64,000 nt of DNA from JAZDLX01 sp964538455. GTDB lineage: Bacteria; Electryoneota; Electryoneia; Electryoneales; Electryoneaceae. The notes below the pieces were generated by a model. That model was not told where the DNA came from and ran no database searches. It was given only the letters and a program-made list of their open reading frames with translations. The DNA lies in the NCBI GenBank assembly GCA_964538455.1, contig CAZIDZ010000005.1, positions 1 through 64,000 on the forward strand. Direction: 5' to 3'. Positions within the stretch are counted from its first letter, which is position 1; every line of letters starts with the position of its first letter. Shown here piece after piece: positions 50,449 through 59,502 of this stretch. The position numbers were made by a program, and so were the translations under genes.

Positions 50449-50586
50449 TCATCGACCTGCGGTCTGTTCGGCGGAGCGGAACGTGGGAATACGGTTAATC
50501 AGCGAAGCATCGCAACGTAAACAGAAGGAGTGGAAACGAACAATTTGTTCAGAGGATTCACTTCCTTCACGCAAGGAGGATCGAAG

Positions 50587-53079
50587 ATGAAAAGACCATT
50601 TGGATGGCTGTTGGCACTGGGATTGATGATTCTGGTGTTAACGGCTGGGACGTCGTTGGCACAACTTGCTGACAACGTGATTGGCAACGGCGACCTGGAA
50701 AGTCGTGGCCCATTCTTCTGGGACTATGGAGATACGGGTGGCGACGCCAGCTTCGAGTGGACCCAAGAGCAGGCGCACAACGGCACGCATTCGCTGAAAA
50801 TCGTCAAGACCACCACCGGCGAAGCGGCCAGCTTGATCACCGGCAACCAGGCGAACACCTACTGGAATGCCGCTGCCGATGTGCTCTATGACCTCGGCGG
50901 TTGGGTCATGGTCGAGAGTGGTGCGAGCGCCTCGGCAACGACAGAAGGTGAACGCATCGGCCTCAGGTTCACGTTCAAGGATGCAGGTGGATCGGACATT
51001 GTCGCGCCTGTTTTCCTTGCTGCAGATCCGTCCGACAATGCCTGGCAGCAGGTCACCGGTCAGGTCCTGCTCACCGCCGTTCCCGAAACAATCACCTGTG
51101 AGGTGATCATCGAAGCGAGTGCAACTGGTACAGCATACTTCGATGAGTTCTCGTTCGGAAGCGATCCGTGGACAGCGGGCTTCTTCGGGGATGATGTCGA
51201 GACTCCGGCTGGCTGGATGCACTGGGCGGATGGCACACAGGGATACGCGAACGCGGACACCAGCTCGATGGCGCATTCGGGTGACTACGTCGCGAAGCTG
51301 ATCGAAAACGACAGCAACGACGACGAGATGGTGTTCTACTCGATTCCCTATCCGACATCACCAAGCACGGATTACATCGTCGGTGCCTGGGCGAAGTCAA
51401 TCGGGGTGAACTACGACGAAAGTTTCTATCCGTCCGCCATCATGAGCGGTGAGGGCTCCTACATCAACGATCGCGCCAACGTGTGCTTCTTCTTCCACGC
51501 TGGCGACATCGATCACAGCTGGAGCCTGACGGGTGGCGATCAGTTCTTCTACCTCGACCAGCGCGCTGCGGATGTGGATTGGGAAGGTTACGGGGGTATC
51601 GTCACTTCACCGGAGGATGCCACCGGAATATCCATGCGTGCGCGGTACAACAACTTCAACACAGGCACGACGCTGTATGACGACTTCTTCGCCCTCAAAG
51701 TGAGTGCGGGTGATAACCTGGTGGTAAACGGCGATCTGGAAACGGTGACGCCTTTCTTCTGGTCCGCCGGCCAGACAGGGGGCACGCTTACCTGGGCTGA
51801 CGATGACGCTCACAACGGTACCCATTCGCTGAAGATCGAAAAGACCTCAACGGGCACCGCCGCATCGTGGATGACAGGCAACCAGGCAAACACTTACTGG
51901 AACGCGGCCTCGGATGTTCTCTACGACCTCGGAGGTTGGGTGAACATCGCGTCCGGCGCGTCCGCATCCGCGACCACCGACGGTGAGCGCATCGGTCTGC
52001 TGTTCACCTTCAAGGATGACGGCGGTGCGGATATCGTCGCACCCACGTTCCTTGCCGCGGATCCTGCCGTCAGTGATTGGCAGCAGGTGACGGGACAGGT
52101 GCTGTTGACCGCGGTTCCTGCGACTATCACCTGCGAAGCGATCATCGAGGCGAACGCCACAGGCACCGCCTGGTTCGATGAATTCAGCTTCGGCAGCGAT
52201 CCCTGGACCGCCGGGTTCTTCGGCGATGACGTCGAAACTCCAGCGGGGTGGATGCATTGGGCGGATGGAACACAGGGTTACGCGAATTTGGTGGATGTCG
52301 GCTCGGAGGCTCACTCCGGCACGCATGTCGCGAAGCTACTGGAAGAGGACGCCAACGACGATGAGATGGTGTTCTACTCCATTCCGAACTCGGTTGAGCC
52401 TGAGACTTGGTACGAGTTCTCGGTCTGGGTGAGAACGGACAACGTCTCTCCGGTCGGCGACAGTCTGATCGCGTCCGGCGTGTTGAGCGGTGATGGTGCG
52501 TACCTGAACAATCGCGCCAACATCTGCTTCTTCTTCCACTCAGGCGACATCGACCACAGCTGGAGCCTGACGGGTGGCGATCAGTTCATCTACTTTGCCG
52601 CGCAGACCGATTCGACCGGGTGGACGCAGTACCGTGGGGTGTCAATGTCTCCCAATGACGCAACGGGTGCTTCAGTCCGGGCTCGTTTCAACAACTTCAA
52701 CCAGGGCGAAGTCTGGTACGATGATTTCGAGATCCGCAAGTTGACGGTTCAAGAAGTCCTCACCATGCCGGAGCAGCCGGGCGACCGCTACTCCGCACTG
52801 CCCGACGGTGCCGTTCTGCAGCAGAACTATCCGAACCCGTTCAATGCTTCGACGTTGATTTCGTACAGCCTGCCAAAGACGAGCCACGTCAGCATTGAGC
52901 TGTTCGATCTTCTCGGACGCCAGATTGCGACGTTGTATGAAGGCGTGCAGACGGCTGGTTCGCACTCCATCTCTCTGAACTTGGCGGAGCATGACATGCA
53001 CCTCAGCTCGGGCATCTATTTCTATCGCCTGAGCACACCTGAAAGTCAGATGACGAGGAAGATGGTGTACATGAAGTAA
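50587..53079 (+). CDS. T9SS-secreted protein with two tandem carbohydrate-binding-like modules
   Basis: An 830-residue secreted protein. The ATG at 50587 follows AAGGAGGATCGAAG; an upstream frame from 50530 is rejected. The signal peptide is WLLALGLMILVLTAGTSLAQ. Two near-copies of a module of about 347 residues follow (start segments NGDLESRGPFFWDYGDTGG and NGDLETVTPFFWSAGQTGG). Each holds two jelly-roll-like halves resembling CBM4/CBM_4_9 folds, and the segment WTAGFFGDDVETPAGWMHWA is identical in both. The end is a T9SS type A sorting domain (QQNYPNPFNASTLISYSLPK, ending TRKMVYMK). There is no visible catalytic domain, so it is probably a surface glycan-binding protein that takes the place of SusE/F-type binders. 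A strong terminator follows. Confidence 0.85.
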   Translation: MKRPFGWLLALGLMILVLTAGTSLAQLADNVIGNGDLESRGPFFWDYGDTGGDASFEWTQEQAHNGTHSLKIVKTTTGEAASLITGNQANTYWNAAADVLYDLGGWVMVESGASASATTEGERIGLRFTFKDAGGSDIVAPVFLAADPSDNAWQQVTGQVLLTAVPETITCEVIIEASATGTAYFDEFSFGSDPWTAGFFGDDVETPAGWMHWADGTQGYANADTSSMAHSGDYVAKLIENDSNDDEMVFYSIPYPTSPSTDYIVGAWAKSIGVNYDESFYPSAIMSGEGSYINDRANVCFFFHAGDIDHSWSLTGGDQFFYLDQRAADVDWEGYGGIVTSPEDATGISMRARYNNFNTGTTLYDDFFALKVSAGDNLVVNGDLETVTPFFWSAGQTGGTLTWADDDAHNGTHSLKIEKTSTGTAASWMTGNQANTYWNAASDVLYDLGGWVNIASGASASATTDGERIGLLFTFKDDGGADIVAPTFLAADPAVSDWQQVTGQVLLTAVPATITCEAIIEANATGTAWFDEFSFGSDPWTAGFFGDDVETPAGWMHWADGTQGYANLVDVGSEAHSGTHVAKLLEEDANDDEMVFYSIPNSVEPETWYEFSVWVRTDNVSPVGDSLIASGVLSGDGAYLNNRANICFFFHSGDIDHSWSLTGGDQFIYFAAQTDSTGWTQYRGVSMSPNDATGASVRARFNNFNQGEVWYDDFEIRKLTVQEVLTMPEQPGDRYSALPDGAVLQQNYPNPFNASTLISYSLPKTSHVSIELFDLLGRQIATLYEGVQTAGSHSISLNLAEHDMHLSSGIYFYRLSTPESQMTRKMVYMK
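50667..52748 (+). repeat. Intragenic tandem duplication, period 1,041 bp
   Basis: Matching codons for GDLE lie 1,041 bp (347 codons) apart. Much of the protein is identical between copies, for example around 51133-51250 against 52174-52291, while the DNA differs mainly at third codon positions. Confidence 0.88.
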
Positions 53080-53090
53080 CAGGAGGATAA

Positions 53091-53135
53091 AATCACCACC
53101 GGCGGAACTATTCCGCCGGTGGTGATTGCTTTTTC
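53091..53135 (+). terminator. Intrinsic terminator after the carbohydrate-binding-like gene
   Basis: AATCACCACCGGCGGAA (53091-53107) and TTCCGCCGGTGGTGATT (53111-53127) form a perfect 17-bp stem with a 3-nt loop, followed by GCTTTTTC. This is a textbook rho-independent terminator, 12 nt after the stop codon. It separates the LacI-to-binding-protein transcript from the TonB receptor genes. Confidence 0.93.
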
Positions 53136-53153
53136 AAGTATTGAAGTACTTCA
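53134..53153. promoter_or_regulatory. Overlapping palindromes before the TonB receptor gene
   Basis: TCAA-GTA-TTGA (53134-53144) and the perfect TGAAGTACTTCA (53142-53153) overlap in the 62-bp space between the terminator T-run and the receptor start. A promoter for the receptor must lie here or read through the terminator, so these are candidate regulator sites. No clear -35/-10 pair was identified. Confidence 0.4.
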
Positions 53154-53197
53154 CGACAGGTCGAGTGCGCAATGTGAGTGCGTGTAGGGAGGCGACT

Positions 53198-56083
53198 ATG
53201 TTCAAAAGGAACAGGGCTAAGACATTCGCGGTGTGGATCTGCGCCCTGCTGGTGCCGCTGACGCTCCGGGCCGGAACGACCGGTAAGCTCGTCGGGACTG
53301 TGTTGGATGCCGAGACCGGTGAACCGTTGGCGGGAGCGAATGTCATCATCGAAGGCACATCCCGAGGTGCGGCGACGGACCTTGACGGCGATTTCATCAT
53401 CGTCAACCTGATCCCCAGCCACTATACCGTCACCGCCAGCGTGCTCGGCTACCAGAGCCTCTCGTACGACGACGTAGGGATCAACATCGACCGCACGACC
53501 ACGCTTGAGTTCAAGCTGAATTCCTCCGTGCTGCAGGCGGGGGAAGCGGTCACGGTCACGGCGAAAGCGCCGATCATCAAACGAGACCTGACGAGTTCGG
53601 AAGCGATCGTCGGCGATGAACAGCTCCAGATGACTCCGATCGACAACCTGGGCGAAGCGGTGAATCTCCAGGCTGGGGTTGTTAATGGCCATTTCCGGGG
53701 AGGCCGCAGCAGCGAAGTGGCGTACATGATCGACGGCGTCATCGTCTCCGATCCCTATTCAAGCTCCGACCCTCTGGACCGAACCACATCCAACCAGGTT
53801 GAGGTGAGCTCGATCCAGGAAATCCAGGTGATCAGCGGAACCTTCAACGCGGAATACGGCCAGGCGATGAGCGGCATCATCAACGTAATCACCAAGGAAG
53901 GAGACGTCGAGCACTACAGTGGAAGCGCGACAATCGGTTTCGGGGATTACGTCTCGACACGGTCCCTCGGTCTGGGTTCCTACAACCCCAAGCCCGACCG
54001 CACGACGTACATGCAGGACCTGAACCCAACCGATTACCAGGATGTTCAGTTCAGCCTCTCCGGCCCGGTCCCGCTTACGGACAGGCGGACTTCCTTTTAT
54101 ACGTCGTTCCGCAACGTGTACGATCATGGCAATCTATATGGACAGCGGATTTTCCTGCCATCTGATTCATCGAACTTCTCTTCCGACAATCCTGCTTCAT
54201 GGTCGGTGAACCACTCCGGGGACGGAGCTGTGGTGACCCTCAATCCGTTCAGGAAAGCGACGGTCAACGCGAAGGTGACGCACCGTTTCACGCCGTTGTT
54301 GAAGCTTTCCTATTCCGCTCTCTGGAATGATATGAGGTACCAGAATCTGGACGGCCGCCAGGACGATCCAAGCGAGGACCCGCGCCTGTTCAAATACGAT
54401 CCGGAAGGAAACTACAAGCGGTTTGCCGGTGGTCAGAATCACCTGCTCGGTTTGAATCACACGCTTAATGACAGGACATTCTACACCTTGAATCTGTCCT
54501 ACACCACGAATTACGAGAAATACTACGTTCACGAGAATCCCTACTCGCCGAAATATGTGAATCCGGATCGGCTGTCGGATGCTCAAAACTTCGCTTTTTA
54601 CACCGGTGGACAGGGAATGTGGCACCACTGGAGGGAAACGGAGAAGGCGGGGGCGAAGTTTGATCTGACCAGCCAGGTAACGAAAACGCATCTGCTCAAG
54701 GCTGGTTGGGATCTCTCCATGTACCGGCTCCAATTGAAAGACTATCAACTCATTTGGGACGATGCGACCAACAGCCAGAAAATCAATCCCCCAGGATCCT
54801 GGAACAATTTCTCCTATCCCGACCGCAAGGCCCAAAGCCCGCTCGGTGGATTTCCCTTTGACGGGCCCGGCTACCGTCCGTTGCAGTTTGCCGCCTACCT
54901 GCAGGACAAAATGGAATATCAGTTCATGGTTGTGAACTTCGGACTCAGGTTCGATTACTTCCACCCCGACGGGATCGTGCCGGAGGACCTTCTCGACCCG
55001 TCGAACGATGTGCTGAACTACTACGACACCGATGCGGATTCAGTCGTCGCCGGTCTTGATCCGGTTACCCCTATCGCCGATCCCACCAGCAATGATCCAG
55101 CTACTCGGTACCATTACTGGCGGTACAAGTATCTTGAGGCGAAGCCGGTCACTCAGCTCTCGCCGCGGGTGGGCATCGCGTTCCCGATTTCCGCGTCTGG
55201 TGTCCTGCACTTTTCCTATGGCCATTTCTTCCAGATTCCGCCGTTCCAGTATCTCTATGAGAATCCGGGATTCACTGTGCTCGGCGGCCCCAATCAAAGC
55301 ATCATCGGCAACGCTCAATTGAAACCCGAGAGCACGGTGATGTACGAGGTGGGGCTGCAGCAGCAGATCTCCGATAACACGGGGGTGTCGATCACCGGCT
55401 ATTACAAGGACGTGCGCAACCTGCTCGGCACAGAGGTTCTGTTCACCTACAATCAGGTGCAGTACGCCCGCTATATCAACAAGGATTACGCGAACGTTCG
55501 GGGGATTACAGTGGCGTTTGACCGGCGGATGGAGAATTACGTCGGCGTTTCGATGGATTATACCTTCCAGGTCGCCGAAGGCAACTCCTCGGATCCGTTG
55601 CAGGTGTACAATTACAGTCAGTCCGATCCGCCGCAGGAACCGGAAAAGAAGGTGCGGCCGCTGGATTGGGACCAGACCCACACGTTGAATGCAACCGTCA
55701 CCTTCGGCGACCCGTCGAGTTGGTCCATCGGACTCATCGGCCGGATCGGCAGCGGTCTGCCGTACACCTCAACTCCCTATTTGCAGCCCCAGGGGGAGCT
55801 GAACGACGCCCGCCGTCCGTTGCAGATGGAACTCAACCTGAAAGCCTACAAAGTCTTCAACCTGGGCGGCTTCAACAGCTCGCTGACCCTGTGGATCTAC
55901 AACCTTCCAGACCTGAAGAACGAAAACGATGTCTATGGGGATACGGGTCGCGCAACCTACACCTTGAGCGAGACTCAGGCCGCCGAAGTTCGCGGGTACA
56001 ATACTTTGAGTGATTACTTCTCCCGGCCGGAATGGTTCTCGGCGCCTCGTCAGGTGCGCCTTGTCTTTTCCGTGGGATTTTAA
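53198..56083 (+). CDS. TonB-dependent outer-membrane receptor
   Basis: A 961-residue receptor. The ATG at 53198 follows GGGAGG; an extension from 53126 starts inside the terminator and is rejected. In order: signal peptide (FAVWICALLVPLTLRAG), an N-terminal carboxypeptidase-regulatory-like domain (residues about 27-110, GTVLDAETGEPLAGANVIIE), a plug domain (about 115-235, PIDNLGEAVNLQAGVVNGHF, YMIDGVIVSDPYS, NAEYGQAMSGIINVITKEG) and a 22-strand barrel ending RQVRLVFSVGF. The layout is that of SusC-like or general Fe/B12/oligosaccharide receptors in FCB bacteria. No SusD partner gene is nearby; instead a large secreted protein and a PorV-like protein follow. Its place in the sugar locus suggests oligosaccharide uptake. 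Confidence 0.92.
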   Translation: MFKRNRAKTFAVWICALLVPLTLRAGTTGKLVGTVLDAETGEPLAGANVIIEGTSRGAATDLDGDFIIVNLIPSHYTVTASVLGYQSLSYDDVGINIDRTTTLEFKLNSSVLQAGEAVTVTAKAPIIKRDLTSSEAIVGDEQLQMTPIDNLGEAVNLQAGVVNGHFRGGRSSEVAYMIDGVIVSDPYSSSDPLDRTTSNQVEVSSIQEIQVISGTFNAEYGQAMSGIINVITKEGDVEHYSGSATIGFGDYVSTRSLGLGSYNPKPDRTTYMQDLNPTDYQDVQFSLSGPVPLTDRRTSFYTSFRNVYDHGNLYGQRIFLPSDSSNFSSDNPASWSVNHSGDGAVVTLNPFRKATVNAKVTHRFTPLLKLSYSALWNDMRYQNLDGRQDDPSEDPRLFKYDPEGNYKRFAGGQNHLLGLNHTLNDRTFYTLNLSYTTNYEKYYVHENPYSPKYVNPDRLSDAQNFAFYTGGQGMWHHWRETEKAGAKFDLTSQVTKTHLLKAGWDLSMYRLQLKDYQLIWDDATNSQKINPPGSWNNFSYPDRKAQSPLGGFPFDGPGYRPLQFAAYLQDKMEYQFMVVNFGLRFDYFHPDGIVPEDLLDPSNDVLNYYDTDADSVVAGLDPVTPIADPTSNDPATRYHYWRYKYLEAKPVTQLSPRVGIAFPISASGVLHFSYGHFFQIPPFQYLYENPGFTVLGGPNQSIIGNAQLKPESTVMYEVGLQQQISDNTGVSITGYYKDVRNLLGTEVLFTYNQVQYARYINKDYANVRGITVAFDRRMENYVGVSMDYTFQVAEGNSSDPLQVYNYSQSDPPQEPEKKVRPLDWDQTHTLNATVTFGDPSSWSIGLIGRIGSGLPYTSTPYLQPQGELNDARRPLQMELNLKAYKVFNLGGFNSSLTLWIYNLPDLKNENDVYGDTGRATYTLSETQAAEVRGYNTLSDYFSRPEWFSAPRQVRLVFSVGF

Positions 56084-56099
56084 CATGAAGGAGGAACGG

Positions 56100-59000
56100 A
56101 TGCGAACAGGCAGGACAACCGTACGGGTGATAGCCGCCCTGCTGGTCGGTGCCGCGGTCGTTGCGTATGCCTCGGGTCCCTACGGCTCCTTCAATTTTCG
56201 CAAGCACGGAGTGATGGACGGCAACCTGGTGGTCACCGATTTCTACAACTACGGAATGATCGCCAATTGGAACGCCAAGCTTGTGACCGTCTGGCCCAAG
56301 GGAACCAGTCACGGCTACGTGGACGGGGTGGCGTTGATCATCATCGGTTCCGCCGTGGACACCAGCGGCCATCGCGTTCACCCGATGAGCACCATGTACC
56401 GCGAAGACATGGGAAACGATTACGATCCCAAAACGGGGCTCTACTGGGGCTGGGAACCGCTGCCCGGCTATGCGAATCCGAACCAGGACGAACCGGCGAT
56501 GAGCGACAACGCGGACACGTGGCCGTTCACATGGCCCGACAAAGACGCGTCCTGGGGAGGCTTCTGGAACGGCTATTTCGGAAAAGGGGTGAAGAACGCG
56601 GACCTCGAAACGTTCTTCGCGATGGACGATGCGAACGATGCCGAGTACGCTTTTTATCCGGACACCACCGATTCCCTCCGCCGCGGTCTCGGGCTGCGGG
56701 TCGAGGTTCGAGCCTTTCAGTGGAGCCAGGTGCTCGCCGAAGACTGCATCTTCTGGCACTACGATGTGCAGAATATATCGACTACGTCCTACGATTCCAT
56801 GGCGTTCGGTATGCTGATCGACTGGGGTGTGGGGGGAGTCGATAACTCCTCAGACGACGCCGGACGCTACAACACCACCCTCGACATCGCCTACGCGTGG
56901 GATCTTGACGGGATCGGGGATTATGGCTGGAAGCCGGTCGGCTTTGGTGGATACGCCTTCCTCGAGTCGCCGGGCATTGGAACCGACGGCAAAGACAACG
57001 ATGAAGACGGGCTTGTCGACGAAAAGCGTGACAGTGGCCCGGGCGTTTACGTCAGCGACCCCAACGATCCGGCCGCGAGCATCGGCAATTACGGCGACCC
57101 GGTGGCACACTGGACAGGTGATGAAGACGGCGACTGGGAGGCCTTTACCGACCGTAACAACAACGGCGAATGGGATCCGGACGAACCGCTCAACGACGAT
57201 GTCGGAATGGACGGCATCGGCCCTGCGGACGAGGGCTACTTCGGACCGGACGAGGGAGAGGGAGACGGACGGCCGACGAATGGCGAGCCGGATTTTGATG
57301 CGCTGGACAAGGACGAGTCAGACCAGATCGGCCTTACCGCGTTCCACGTTTTCAATCTGCACGATTACAACCTCTCGAACGAAGAACAGGACTGGTATCT
57401 GGCAAGCCGGCTGGTGCCGCCGACCGATGATCAGGTTCAACAGGGTGTCAACCTCGGCATGATGTTCTTTTCCGGGACCTTTCCGCTGGCGGCCGATCTG
57501 ACCGAGCGCTTTTCCATGGCGCTGCTGTTCGGCAACGATCTCGCGGACCTGACGCGAAACAAGAACACTGTTCAGGCGATCTACAACGCCAACTACAATT
57601 TCGCGCAACCGCCTTGGAAACCGACCCTATATGCCACGGCGGGAAATAACCGCGTAGTGCTCCACTGGGACAAGCGGGCTGAGTCCTCCTACGACCGTTT
57701 TCTGCAGGAATACGACTTCGAGGGATATCGGATCTACCGTTCAACCGACCCGAGTTTCATCGACACGCGGGTGATCACCGACGCCTACGGGAACATCACC
57801 TTCCGCAAGCCGCTTTTCCAGTATGACTTGAAGGACGGCCGATTCGGACCACATCCGGTGGGTGTGTTCGGGGCGCATTTCGACCTGGGGGAAGATACCG
57901 GCATCCGCAACACGGTCGTGGACACGACGGTGACGAACGGGATCACCTACTATTACGCGGTTGTCTCCTACGATTACGGCAAGATCAGCGGGGAAACACG
58001 CATCGATACTCTTCAGTTTTTCGATGAAGCCGGAGAACCCTACGACAGCGTTATTGTGACCTTTATCCCTGAACTGGACGAAACCGGCAACATCGTCGGA
58101 ATTGCGCCTTCTGAATGCACGAGCACGATCCTTGGGGCAGTCGGCAGCAATGTCCAGCTGGACATCAACACCGCCGCGGTCACTCCCGACGCCCCCGCGG
58201 CCGGGTATAGCGAACCATCGCTGAAAGACGGTTTGCAGCACACAAGCGGTGAAGCCAGCGGAGAAGTCGAAGTCAATATCCTCTTCCCGGACAGCCTCAA
58301 GAACAACCGGGTTTACGAGATTCGATTCGACTCCACGGGGCTCTACAAAGGGTTCCTGAACTTCGCGAAGGCCTTCAAGATTGTCAACGCCAATACCGGG
58401 AAGATCCTTTACCAATCCGACACGACGGTGTTCGGCACGTTCGAGCCGTTCACGGAAGGGGATGCAACCTTCCTGGTGAACCCCAGCGATCCGCGCACGA
58501 AGTTTTTCAAAGTAAACCGCGACAGCACCGACTTTTGGCACCAGAAAGCCGGGCTCGTGGAAACGCCTGTGATCGACGGGATGACTGTAACGCTGCAGCC
58601 GGACTTCATCGACTATGCCAAAGCGGACGATCTCGGCACGGACAGCGTCTATTTCCCCACCGGTACCCGGACGAATTACAGCGGCATCGTTCGCCTCAAT
58701 AAAAAACTGACACAGTACTCGCTGAAGATGCCTATCGACATGGAAATTCGCTGGGTGGGAGAAGACACCGTTGAAACGCTGCCGTTGCTCGGTTCGTTCC
58801 TCAAGGATACGGTGAACTTCGAAGTGTGGAACACAACCTCTCAAGAGCGGATACCGTTTCTCTACCGTGAGGTGTGGTTCTTCGACGATTTCGGGGACAG
58901 CCTGCTGAAGAAGATTTACGTCATCCCGGTTATTAACAGCTCGCCGCTAAGTGACTTGTTGTTTACCTGGAACATCGAAATGATGGCTCCGGAGAGTGCG

Positions 59001-59489
59001 ATCCACGCGGACATCGTGGGGTTCGACACGACCTACACGATTCAGCACACGGAAGTCTTGCCGCAGGCGGGCGATGTGTTGAGAATCGCGACCCCGATAC
59101 CGTTCTGCGATACAGATGTGTTCAGGTTCTCCATCCAGGGCGGAAAGTATGACAAGGCGAAGGCAAAACGGGATATGGACAACATCGCGGTGGTCCCGAA
59201 TCCTTATGTCAGCGCCAGCGTCTGGGAGCCGCGGGTGAATTATTCCACCGGTCGTGGTCCACGCAAAATCGACTTCATCCATCTCCCGCGCTTGTGCACC
59301 ATCCGCATCTATACGATCTCCGGATACCTGGTTCAGACGATCAAGCATAATGCTCCGGCTAATGACGGGTCCGAGTCGTGGAACCTGGTTTCGAAGGACG
59401 GGATGGACATTGCGTACGGAGTGTACATCTATCACGTGAACGCCCCCAAAATCGGGACGCACATCGGCAAGTTCGCGGTCATCAAATAG
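56100..59489 (+). CDS. Large secreted protein with Asp-rich and FN3-like regions, PNPY-type C-terminus
   Basis: A 1,129-residue exported protein. AAGGAGG lies 5 nt before the ATG at 56100, 16 nt after the receptor stop. The signal peptide is VRVIAALLVGAAVVAYASG. An N-terminal region of about 280 residues of unknown fold (GPYGSFNFRKHGVMDGNLVV) is followed by an Asp/Asn/Gly-rich stretch (residues about 290-425) with calcium-loop-like segments such as GKDNDEDGLVDE and DRNNNGEWDPDE. FN3-like domains come next (NNRVVLHWDKRAESSYDRF, EGYRIYRST). The C-terminal domain (VVPNPYVSAS, IRIYTISGYLVQTI, IAYGVYIYHV) is a divergent T9SS-like sorting domain. I do not recognise a family. Its order between a TonB receptor and a PorV-like gene suggests a surface partner of the receptor. 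Confidence 0.75.
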   Translation: MRTGRTTVRVIAALLVGAAVVAYASGPYGSFNFRKHGVMDGNLVVTDFYNYGMIANWNAKLVTVWPKGTSHGYVDGVALIIIGSAVDTSGHRVHPMSTMYREDMGNDYDPKTGLYWGWEPLPGYANPNQDEPAMSDNADTWPFTWPDKDASWGGFWNGYFGKGVKNADLETFFAMDDANDAEYAFYPDTTDSLRRGLGLRVEVRAFQWSQVLAEDCIFWHYDVQNISTTSYDSMAFGMLIDWGVGGVDNSSDDAGRYNTTLDIAYAWDLDGIGDYGWKPVGFGGYAFLESPGIGTDGKDNDEDGLVDEKRDSGPGVYVSDPNDPAASIGNYGDPVAHWTGDEDGDWEAFTDRNNNGEWDPDEPLNDDVGMDGIGPADEGYFGPDEGEGDGRPTNGEPDFDALDKDESDQIGLTAFHVFNLHDYNLSNEEQDWYLASRLVPPTDDQVQQGVNLGMMFFSGTFPLAADLTERFSMALLFGNDLADLTRNKNTVQAIYNANYNFAQPPWKPTLYATAGNNRVVLHWDKRAESSYDRFLQEYDFEGYRIYRSTDPSFIDTRVITDAYGNITFRKPLFQYDLKDGRFGPHPVGVFGAHFDLGEDTGIRNTVVDTTVTNGITYYYAVVSYDYGKISGETRIDTLQFFDEAGEPYDSVIVTFIPELDETGNIVGIAPSECTSTILGAVGSNVQLDINTAAVTPDAPAAGYSEPSLKDGLQHTSGEASGEVEVNILFPDSLKNNRVYEIRFDSTGLYKGFLNFAKAFKIVNANTGKILYQSDTTVFGTFEPFTEGDATFLVNPSDPRTKFFKVNRDSTDFWHQKAGLVETPVIDGMTVTLQPDFIDYAKADDLGTDSVYFPTGTRTNYSGIVRLNKKLTQYSLKMPIDMEIRWVGEDTVETLPLLGSFLKDTVNFEVWNTTSQERIPFLYREVWFFDDFGDSLLKKIYVIPVINSSPLSDLLFTWNIEMMAPESAIHADIVGFDTTYTIQHTEVLPQAGDVLRIATPIPFCDTDVFRFSIQGGKYDKAKAKRDMDNIAVVPNPYVSASVWEPRVNYSTGRGPRKIDFIHLPRLCTIRIYTISGYLVQTIKHNAPANDGSESWNLVSKDGMDIAYGVYIYHVNAPKIGTHIGKFAVIK

Positions 59490-59502
59490 GGAGGGAGGAC
59501 AG

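Noticed and set aside
50538..50550. GAACAATTTGTTC as a third LacI operator
   Set aside because: Only the outer GAAC/GTTC match; spacing is 5 nt instead of 2 and the central CG is missing.
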